A stretch of 11,367 bases of DNA from DATKQI01 sp035532755. Lineage in GTDB: Bacteria > Pseudomonadota > Alphaproteobacteria > Acetobacterales > Acetobacteraceae. Positions 5,734 through 11,367 of this stretch are shown in pieces. The DNA is taken from NCBI GenBank assembly GCA_035532755.1, contig DATKQI010000242.1:1-11367 (forward strand). The letters are read 5' to 3'. The stretch's first letter is position 1. Each line of letters begins with the position of its first letter. The notes beneath the pieces were generated by a model that did not search any database, was not told where the DNA came from, and saw nothing but the letters and a program-made list of their open reading frames with translations. A program made the translations under genes and the position numbers.

Positions 5734-6884
5734 TGGCCCATCCCCTGCGCGGCCGCGCCGCCGTCGTCGGCATCGGCACCGCCGGCACCGGGGAGGCGCC
5801 GGGCCGCTCGGCGATCGAACTGCTGGGCGAGGCCTCGCTCGCCGCCATCGCCGATGCCGGGCTGCGGCTGCCCGATATCGACGGCATCTTCGCCGCCACC
5901 AGCACGCATGCCTTCCCGACCCTGTCGGTGGCTGAATATCTCGGGCTGAAGCCGCGCTACTTCGACGGCACCAATGTCGGCGGCGCGAGCTTCGAGGCGC
6001 ACCTGCTGCACGCGGCCCTCGCGCTCGATGCCGGGCTGTGCGACGCGGCCCTCGTCTGCTACGGCTCCAACCAGCGCACGGCCGGCGGCAAGCTCGTCTC
6101 GATGAGCGAGGCGCAGCCGCACGAGGCGGCGTTCAAGCCGCGCCACCCCATCACCGCCTATGCGCTCGCCGCCAGCCGCCACATGCACCAGTTCGGCACC
6201 ACCCGCGCGATGCTCGCCGAGGTCGCGGTGGCCGCGCGCGGCTGGGCGAACCGCAACCCCGCCGCCTTCGCCCGCGGCCCCCTCACCGTGGAAGACGTGC
6301 TGAAGGCGCGCATGGTGAGCGACCCGCTGACGGTGGCCGACTGCTGCCTCGTCACCGACGGCGGTGCGGCCTGCGTGCTGACCCGTGCCGACCGGGCGCG
6401 GAACCTTCCGCAGAAGCCCGCCTATCTGCTGGGCGCGGCCGGGGCGCAGTGGCACCGTTCCATCATGTGCATGCCGGACCTCACCGTCACCGCCGCCTCC
6501 GAAAGCGGCCCGCGCGCCTTCGCCATGGCCGGGTTGACGCCGAAGGATGTCGATCTGGCGATGCTGTACGACGCCTTCACCATCAACACGATCCTGTTCC
6601 TGGAGGACCTCGGCTTCTGCCCGAAGGGCGAGGGCGGGCGCTTCGTGCAGGGCGGCGCGATCGCGCCCGGCGGGAAGCTCGCGGTGAACACCAACGGCGG
6701 CGGGCTGTCCTGCGTGCATCCGGGCATGTACGGCCTGTTCCTGATCGTGGAGGCCGTGACCCAGCTGCGCGGCGCGGCCGGGGAGCGGCAGTTGCCACGC
6801 TGCGAGATCGCGCTTTGCCACGGCAACGGCGGCACGCTGTCGAGCCAGGTCAGCGCCGTGCTCGGGGGTGAGGCCGCGCTGTGA
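5733..6884 (+). CDS. thiolase-like protein (SCP-x/lipid-transfer type), nucleophilic Cys absent
   Basis: A 383-residue thiolase-superfamily protein of the SCP-x/lipid-transfer branch, expected to cleave or form C-C bonds on acyl-CoA. The N-terminal half has the domain pattern VVGIGTAGTGEAPGRSAIELLGEA. The usual nucleophile motif (NNNCATG in SCP-x) aligns with NVGGASF (81-87), where Cys is replaced by Gly84. The C-terminal half keeps LYDAFTI (278-284), the NTNGGGLSCVHPGMYG block (319-334, with the HP histidine at 329) and CHGNGGTLSS (362-371). Without the acyl-accepting Cys it is unlikely to be a classical thiolase; a retro-aldolase like Ltp2, or another acyl-CoA lyase/condensing activity, is an alternative. 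The start ATG overlaps the DUF35 stop by one base and has GGAGGG 6 nt upstream. The DUF35 neighbour is the likely physical partner. Family call is strong; exact reaction is open. Confidence 0.88.
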   Translation: MAHPLRGRAAVVGIGTAGTGEAPGRSAIELLGEASLAAIADAGLRLPDIDGIFAATSTHAFPTLSVAEYLGLKPRYFDGTNVGGASFEAHLLHAALALDAGLCDAALVCYGSNQRTAGGKLVSMSEAQPHEAAFKPRHPITAYALAASRHMHQFGTTRAMLAEVAVAARGWANRNPAAFARGPLTVEDVLKARMVSDPLTVADCCLVTDGGAACVLTRADRARNLPQKPAYLLGAAGAQWHRSIMCMPDLTVTAASESGPRAFAMAGLTPKDVDLAMLYDAFTINTILFLEDLGFCPKGEGGRFVQGGAIAPGGKLAVNTNGGGLSCVHPGMYGLFLIVEAVTQLRGAAGERQLPRCEIALCHGNGGTLSSQVSAVLGGEAAL

Positions 6885-9010
6885 CGGCGCCGGGCGGCGT
6901 GCCCAGCCCTGCCGCGCGGTTCGCCTCCCTCACGCCGCTGCTCGCGCCCGCCGTGGTGGCGGTCCTGGGCGCATCGAACGACCCCACGCGCATCGGCGGG
7001 CGGCCGATCGCCTACATGCAGGCGCAGGGCTTCGCCGGCACCATCCTGCCGGTGAACCCCAACCGAGACACCGTGCAGGGCCTGCGCGCCTATCCCTCCG
7101 TCGCCGCCCTGCTGGTGGTTCCGGATGTCGCGATCGTCGCCGTGCCGGCGGCCGCCGTGGTGCAGGCGGTGGACGATCTCGGCGCGCGCGGAGTGAAGGG
7201 GGCGATCGTGTTCACCGCCGGCTTTGCCGAGATGGATGCTTCCGGCGAGGCGTTGCAGGCACGGCTCGTCGCCACCGCATCCGCGCACGGGATGCGGCTG
7301 CTGGGGCCGAACTGCCTCGGCCTGTTCAACGCCCGGCTCGGCTACTATCCGATCTTCTCGTCCAGTTTCGAGAACGGCTGGCCGAAGCCCGGCCGCATCG
7401 GCATCGCGAGCCAGTCCGGCGCCTACGGCACGCACATGTTCGCCGCCGCGCGGGACCGCAACATCGGCACGCCGATCTGCGTGACCACCGGCAACGAGGG
7501 CGACGTCACCATCGGTGACGTGATCGGCTGGCTGGTGGAAGACCCGGAGACGGACGTGATCGCCGCCTATGCCGAGGGCATCCGCGAATCGGACAGCCTG
7601 CTCGCAGCCCTCGCCGCCGCGCGGACCGCCCGCAAGCCGGTGGTGGTGATGAAGGTCGGCCGCTCCGTGCTCGGCAGCCAGGCCGCGAAATCCCACACCG
7701 CCTCCATCTGCGGGAACGATGCGGTGACGGACGCGGTGCTGGCGGAATTCGGCGCGGTGCGCGCCCGCACCACCGAGGAGATGCTGGACATCGCCTATAC
7801 CGCCACCCGTCGCGTCTATCCCGCGCGCAACAGCCTCGGCGTGATCACCATCAGCGGCGGGGCCGGCGTGCTGATCTCGGACGCGGCGGAGGCGCTGGGG
7901 CTGCCCATGCCGCCGATGCCGGCCGCGACGCAGGCGCGGCTGAAGGCGGCGCTGCCCTTCGCCGCCCCGGCCAACCCGGTCGATTGCACCGCCCAGGCGT
8001 TCAACGACCTCTCGCTGATCGGCAGCTTCACCGAGGCGATGGTGGCGGAGGGCGGCTATGCTTCGGTGCTCGCCTTCTTCACCCAGGTCGGCGCCTCGCC
8101 CACGCTGGCGCCGGGGCTGCGGGCGCAGGTCAACGCGGTGAAGGCACGGCACCCGGACCGACTGTACGTGATGTCCGTCCTCGCCCCGCCCGAACGGGTG
8201 CGGGAATACGAGGCGGACGGCTATGCGGTGTTCGAAGACCCGACGCGCGCGACCGTCGCGATCCACGCCATGGGCCGCTTCGGCGCCGCCTTCGCCGCCG
8301 CCCCGGCCGTGCCGCCGCCCGCGCTGCCGACCTTCACTTTGCCGGACACGACGCCGGACGAGGCGGCGGCGAAGCGCCTGCTGGCCGGGCTCGGCATCGC
8401 CATCGCGCCGGAGCACGCCTGCGCCACGGCGGAGGCGGCGGTGGAGGCGGCACGCGCGCTCGGCTTCCCGGTGGTGATGAAGATCCTCTCCCCCGACATC
8501 CTGCACAAATCGGAAATCGGCGGGGTGATCCTGGGCGTGGCGGACGAAGCCGCGGTGCGCGCCGGGTTCGCCACGCTGGCCGCGCGCGGTGCGGCCGTGC
8601 CGGGCGCGCGCATCGCGGGCGTGCTGGTCGCGCGCCAGATGCGGGGCGGGGTGGAATGCATCCTCGGCATCCACCGGGACCCGGTGTTCGGCCCGATCGC
8701 CATGTTCGGGCTGGGCGGCATCTTCGTGGAGGTGCTGCACGATGTGGCGATGCACCGCTGCCCGTTCGGTTCGGAGGTGGCGGAGGCGATGATCCGCTCG
8801 ATCCGCGGCGCCCCGCTGCTGCTGGGCGCGCGCGGCCGTCCACCGGCCGACATCCCCGCACTTGCCGCCATGCTCTCGCGGCTGTCGGTGTTCGCGGTGC
8901 AGGCGGGGCCGCGGCTGCGCTCGGTCGATCTCAACCCCGTCTTCGCCCTGCCGGCGGGGCAGGGTGCGACGGCGGCCGATGCGGTGGTCGAGATCGGGGA
9001 GCCGGCATGA
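6881..9010 (+). CDS. acetate--CoA ligase family protein (ADP-forming acyl-CoA synthetase, fused alpha-beta)
   Basis: A 709-residue fused ADP-forming acyl-CoA synthetase that would reversibly make acyl-CoA from a carboxylic acid, CoA and ATP, through a phosphohistidine. Domains in order: CoA-binding Rossmann domain (~22-120, VVAVLGASNDPTRIGGRP), two succinyl-CoA-ligase-like domains (SQSGA 178-182, GNEGD 205-209; GVITISGGAGV 320-330, NPVDCT 365-370) and a C-terminal ATP-grasp domain (~490-709, KILSPDILHKSEIGGV 534-549, FGLGGIFVEVL 609-619, VDLNPV 682-687). The phosphoacceptor candidate is His272 in KSHTASICGND. GTG start in a 4-base GTGA overlap with the thiolase-like gene, with GAGG 7 nt upstream. 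The length is normal for the fused form. Such proteins use acetate, phenylacetate, pimelate, citrate-like or branched acids; the substrate here is not known. Protein-acetyltransferase Pat has an extra GNAT domain, absent here. Confidence 0.9.
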   Translation: MTAPGGVPSPAARFASLTPLLAPAVVAVLGASNDPTRIGGRPIAYMQAQGFAGTILPVNPNRDTVQGLRAYPSVAALLVVPDVAIVAVPAAAVVQAVDDLGARGVKGAIVFTAGFAEMDASGEALQARLVATASAHGMRLLGPNCLGLFNARLGYYPIFSSSFENGWPKPGRIGIASQSGAYGTHMFAAARDRNIGTPICVTTGNEGDVTIGDVIGWLVEDPETDVIAAYAEGIRESDSLLAALAAARTARKPVVVMKVGRSVLGSQAAKSHTASICGNDAVTDAVLAEFGAVRARTTEEMLDIAYTATRRVYPARNSLGVITISGGAGVLISDAAEALGLPMPPMPAATQARLKAALPFAAPANPVDCTAQAFNDLSLIGSFTEAMVAEGGYASVLAFFTQVGASPTLAPGLRAQVNAVKARHPDRLYVMSVLAPPERVREYEADGYAVFEDPTRATVAIHAMGRFGAAFAAAPAVPPPALPTFTLPDTTPDEAAAKRLLAGLGIAIAPEHACATAEAAVEAARALGFPVVMKILSPDILHKSEIGGVILGVADEAAVRAGFATLAARGAAVPGARIAGVLVARQMRGGVECILGIHRDPVFGPIAMFGLGGIFVEVLHDVAMHRCPFGSEVAEAMIRSIRGAPLLLGARGRPPADIPALAAMLSRLSVFAVQAGPRLRSVDLNPVFALPAGQGATAADAVVEIGEPA

Positions 9011-9855
9011 ACCCCGCGCATCTGCTGAATTTCCCGATCCCCGAGGTGCGCCAGCGGCTGGCGGCGCGGGACAGCGTGCTCTACGCGCTGTCCGTCGGCC
9101 TCGGGCAGGACCCGCTCGATACCCGGCAGCTCGATTTCGTCGATCCGCACCGGGCGCTGCGGGCGCTGCCCAGCATGGCGGTGGTGCTGGGCTATCCGGG
9201 CTTCTGGCTGGCCGACCCCGCGACCGGCGTGGATGCGGTGCGGCTGGTGCATGGCGAGCAGGGCATCGTGCTGCACCGCCCGCTGCCGGTTGCCGGAGAG
9301 ATCATCGGCCGGTCCCGCGTCACCGGGCTGACCGACAAGGGCGCGGGCAAGGGCGCGCTGCTCTACACCGAGCGCGAGGTGATCGACGCGGCCACCGGAA
9401 CCCTTCTGGCCACCACCCTGTCCACCACCTTCCTGCGCGGCGACGGCGGCTTCGGCGGCCCGGCGGGGCCCGTGCGGCCGCCGCACCCGGTGCCGGAGAC
9501 CGAGCCCGATCTTGTCATCAACCTGCCAACCCGGCCGGAGCAGGCGCTGCTGTACCGGCTGAACGGGGACGACAACCCGCTCCATGCCGACCCGGCGATT
9601 GCCGCGAAGGCCGGCTTCCCGCGGCCGATCCTGCATGGGTTGTGCACGTTCGGCGTGGTGGGCCATGCGCTGCTGCGCGGGCTGTGCGGGTATGATCCGG
9701 CGCGGCTGGCGGAGATGCACCTGCGCTTCTCCGCCCCGGTATTTCCCGGCGAGACGATCCGCACCGAAATCTGGCGCTCCGGCGCCTTCCGGGCGCGGGC
9801 GGTGGAGCGGGATGTGGTGGTGATCAGCAACGGGCGCGCGGTGATCCGGCCATGA
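9007..9855 (+). CDS. MaoC-family double-hotdog enoyl-CoA hydratase
   Basis: A 282-residue protein with an N-terminal hotdog domain (~1-145) and a C-terminal MaoC-like hotdog domain (~170-282), the layout of eukaryotic-type 2-enoyl-CoA hydratase 2. The active-site block is LLYRLNGDDNPLHADPAIAAKAGFPRPILHG (181-211, split here for reading as YRLNGDDNPLHADP and GFPRPILHG), with catalytic Asp188 and His193 intact. It should add water to a trans-2-enoyl-CoA to give the (R)-3-hydroxyacyl-CoA. The ATG overlaps the previous stop by four bases (ATGA), with GGGGAG 5 nt upstream. Next to an acyl-CoA dehydrogenase and a thiolase-like/DUF35 pair it fits the hydration step of an oxidative acyl-CoA route. 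A role with branched, alicyclic or dicarboxylic substrates is possible. Family and catalytic residues are visible; substrate is inference. Confidence 0.9.
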   Translation: MNPAHLLNFPIPEVRQRLAARDSVLYALSVGLGQDPLDTRQLDFVDPHRALRALPSMAVVLGYPGFWLADPATGVDAVRLVHGEQGIVLHRPLPVAGEIIGRSRVTGLTDKGAGKGALLYTEREVIDAATGTLLATTLSTTFLRGDGGFGGPAGPVRPPHPVPETEPDLVINLPTRPEQALLYRLNGDDNPLHADPAIAAKAGFPRPILHGLCTFGVVGHALLRGLCGYDPARLAEMHLRFSAPVFPGETIRTEIWRSGAFRARAVERDVVVISNGRAVIRP

Positions 9856-10532
9856 TCGACAAGTTCGTCCCCACCATGGAACAGGCGCTTGCCGGCATCG
9901 CCGATGGCGCGGTGATCGCGGTGGGTGGCTTCGGCAGCGTGGGCCAGCCGAACGCGCTGATCGACGGGCTGCTGGCCCAGGGCGCGCGGGACCTGACCAT
10001 CATCGCCAACAATGCGGGTGCCGCGTTCGGCGGGCTGCCCTCGCTGATGCAGGCGGGGCGGGTGCGCAAGGTGGTGTGCAGCTTCCCGCGCAGCGCGGTG
10101 AATTCCGTGTTCGTCGATCTGTACCGCGAAGGGCGGATCGAGCTGGAGCTGGTGCCGCAGGGCACGCTCGCCGAACGGCTGCGCGCCGCCGGCGCCGGCA
10201 TACCGGCCTTCTACACGCCCACCGCCGTCGGCACGAAGCTCGCCGAAGGCAAGGAAACGCGGGAGATCGACGGGCGGGCGTACGTCCTGGAACACGCGCT
10301 GCACGCCGATGCGGCCCTGGTGGAGGCGTGGCAGGCGGACCGCTGGGGCAACCTGACCTTCCGCCGCACCGGCCGCAACTTCAACCCGGTGATGGCGACG
10401 GCGGCGAAGCTGACCGTGGTGCAGACCCAGCACGTGGCAGAACTCGGCACGCTCGACCCGGACGCGATCGTCACCCCCGGGATCTTCGTGGACCGCGTGC
10501 TGCACGTGCCGTACGGTGACCCGATCCCATGA
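9852..10532 (+). CDS. 3-oxoacid/3-oxoadipate CoA-transferase, subunit A (PcaI/ScoA-like)
   Basis: Alpha subunit of a class I CoA-transferase, 226 aa. The family-1 signature is present as DGAVIAVGGFGSVGQP (18-33), and later segments GKETREIDGRAYVLE, DRWGNLTFRRTGRNFNPVMA and DPDAIVTPGIFVDRV are close to those I recall for PcaI and ScoA proteins. With the beta subunit encoded next it would move CoA from succinyl-CoA or another acyl-CoA to a carboxylic acid, commonly a 3-oxoacid. Starts in an ATGA overlap with the hydratase gene; the ribosome-binding site is weak, so translation is probably coupled. The context has no protocatechuate genes, so a 3-oxoadipate role is not supported here; a dedicated role with this operon's substrate seems likelier. 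Family certain; substrate unknown. Confidence 0.92.
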   Translation: MIDKFVPTMEQALAGIADGAVIAVGGFGSVGQPNALIDGLLAQGARDLTIIANNAGAAFGGLPSLMQAGRVRKVVCSFPRSAVNSVFVDLYREGRIELELVPQGTLAERLRAAGAGIPAFYTPTAVGTKLAEGKETREIDGRAYVLEHALHADAALVEAWQADRWGNLTFRRTGRNFNPVMATAAKLTVVQTQHVAELGTLDPDAIVTPGIFVDRVLHVPYGDPIP

Positions 10533-10546
10533 CGCGGGAGGCCCCG

Positions 10547-11206
10547 ATGCCCGATAGTGACGCTTCGCCACCGCTCAACCGCACGGCGATGGCCGCGCGG
10601 CTCGCGCGGGACATCCCGGAGGGATGGACGGTCAACCTCGGCATCGGCATCCCCACGCTGGTGGCGGACCATGTGCCGGCCAGGCGCGAGGTGATCTTCC
10701 ATTCGGAGAACGGCGTGCTCGGCATGGGCCCAGCGCCGGCGGAGGGCGCGGCCGATCCGTGGCTGATCAACGCCGGCAAGGCGCCGATCACGCTGCGGCC
10801 GGGGGCGGCGATCGTGCACCATGCCGACAGCTTCGCCATCATCCGCGGCGGGCACCTCGATCTGTGCGTGCTGGGCGGCTACGAGGTCGCGGAGAACGGG
10901 GATATCGCGAACTGGGCGACATCGGACACCGATGCCGCCCCCGCCGTGGGTGGGGCGATGGACCTCGCCGCCGGAGCCAAGCGGCTGTGGGTGGTGATGG
11001 AGCACACGACGAAAGACGGCCGCCCGCGCCTTGTGCATCGCTGCGGCTATCCGCTCACCGCCGTAGGGGCGGTGCATCGGGTCTATACCAGCCTCGCGGT
11101 GCTGGATGTGGCGCCGCATGGCTTTGTGGTGCGGGAGATGCTGTCCGGGCTGACGATGGAGGCGTTGCAGGCGCGCACCGGCGCGCAACTGCATCCGCCC
11201 AACTGA
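10547..11206 (+). CDS. 3-oxoacid/3-oxoadipate CoA-transferase, subunit B (PcaJ/ScoB-like)
   Basis: Beta subunit of the class I CoA-transferase, 219 aa from the chosen start. It contains the catalytic glutamate motif FHSENGVLGMGP with Glu54 (the residue that carries CoA as a thioester) and the family's early VNLGIGIPTLVADHVP (29-44). The end of the protein reads GLTMEALQARTGA, also usual. I chose ATG 10547 because GGGAGG (10536-10541) lies 5 nt before it; an in-frame ATG at 10529, in an ATGA overlap with subunit A's stop, would add six residues and follows the junction style of the rest of the operon, so it is a real alternative. It pairs with subunit A to form the active enzyme. The product of the pair is an acyl-CoA ester made without ATP. 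Confidence 0.92.
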   Translation: MPDSDASPPLNRTAMAARLARDIPEGWTVNLGIGIPTLVADHVPARREVIFHSENGVLGMGPAPAEGAADPWLINAGKAPITLRPGAAIVHHADSFAIIRGGHLDLCVLGGYEVAENGDIANWATSDTDAAPAVGGAMDLAAGAKRLWVVMEHTTKDGRPRLVHRCGYPLTAVGAVHRVYTSLAVLDVAPHGFVVREMLSGLTMEALQARTGAQLHPPN

Positions 11207-11219
11207 CGAGGACGCAACG

Positions 11220-11367
11220 ATGAGTGCCGCCGAGGACCGCGCCGAGACCATCCGCCTCATCCGCGACAGCGCCGCCGCCGTGGCCCCGCCGCGCGGGAAC
11301 CTCAAGCGCATCAGTGCGCTGCGCTTCCACACCCCCGGATTCGATCCCGCCGTGTGGCGGCAGATTT
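11220..11367 (+). CDS. acyl-CoA dehydrogenase, N-terminus (3' part missing)
   Basis: The first 49 codons of a further operon gene: it starts MSAAEDRAETIRLIRDSAAA and continues LRFHTPGFDPAVWRQI before the window ends. The arrangement of an N-terminal helix with ETIRLIRDS and a PGFDPAVWRQI stretch is that of the acyl-CoA dehydrogenase N-terminal domain (usually followed by AELGW). These flavoproteins introduce the 2,3 double bond in acyl-CoA that a hydratase such as the MaoC protein here would then hydrate. It begins 13 nt after the CoA-transferase B stop, with GAGGA (11208-11212) 7 nt upstream of the ATG. The active-site glutamate lies beyond the window, so a degenerate member cannot be excluded. 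The call rests on only 49 residues. Confidence 0.7.
   Translation, partial: MSAAEDRAETIRLIRDSAAAVAPPRGNLKRISALRFHTPGFDPAVWRQI

Noticed and set aside
6422..8755. 777-codon open frame on the minus strand
   Set aside because: It lies antisense to the thiolase-like and acyl-CoA synthetase genes, whose motifs are unmistakable. The translation is rich in His/Arg/Gly/Ala with no recognisable domain, as expected from the complementary frame of high-GC coding DNA.
8221..9720. 499-codon open frame on the minus strand
   Set aside because: Spans parts of two well-supported plus-strand genes and shows only shadow-frame composition.
9852..11206. Naming the CoA-transferase pair pcaI/pcaJ (3-oxoadipate pathway)
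   Set aside because: The sequences are PcaIJ-like, but no other protocatechuate or beta-ketoadipate gene is nearby, and this family changes substrate readily. Symbols were left blank.

Overview
The window looks like chromosomal DNA of an alphaproteobacterium. The clues are very high G+C (about 70% by eye, not computed), GTG starts, tightly packed ATGA/GTGA gene junctions and protein sequences of alphaproteobacterial type. Rhodospirillales/Acetobacteraceae is my best guess, but no marker gene here settles it. I see no rRNA, tRNA, insertion sequence, CRISPR array or phage gene. Every gene from 1 to 3725 is on the minus strand and every gene from 3953 to the end is on the plus strand, so there is one divergent promoter region at about 3726-3952.

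Left arm, minus strand. First (1-1392) is the start of an ABC importer operon: a PotA-like ATPase followed by a Tat-exported solute-binding protein cut by the window edge. Directly upstream of the ATPase is a textbook sigma-54 -24/-12 element (1431-1446). Next (1562-3725) is a cluster encoding an ABC-2 polysaccharide exporter (KpsT/KpsM or Wzt/Wzm type; stop and start only 2 bp apart), preceded by a glycine-zipper outer-membrane lipoprotein. No glycosyltransferase or other capsule gene is visible here.

Middle. Divergent from the lipoprotein gene is a lipoprotein lytic transglycosylase (SLT domain, Pro-rich linker with a short tandem repeat, C-terminal SPOR domain), likely acting on septal peptidoglycan. 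It is followed by a 119-bp gap with two adjacent stem-loop/dyad sequences and a weak promoter candidate.

Right arm (5356 to end). A seven-gene plus-strand operon of acyl-CoA metabolism: DUF35-type OB-fold protein, thiolase-like protein, fused ADP-forming acyl-CoA synthetase, MaoC-type double-hotdog hydratase, CoA-transferase A and B subunits, and the start of an acyl-CoA dehydrogenase. Most junctions overlap by 1 or 4 bases, so the proteins are probably made together. The set could activate a carboxylic acid to its CoA ester (two different ways), desaturate it, hydrate it, and cleave a C-C bond. The thiolase-like protein has lost the usual nucleophilic Cys, the DUF35 protein has lost all four zinc-ribbon cysteines, and no 3-hydroxyacyl-CoA dehydrogenase is visible. 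The layout therefore resembles the steroid side-chain retro-aldolase system (Ltp2/ChsH2-DUF35 with MaoC hydratase and acyl-CoA dehydrogenase) more than a standard thiolytic beta-oxidation operon. The substrate cannot be read from the sequence.
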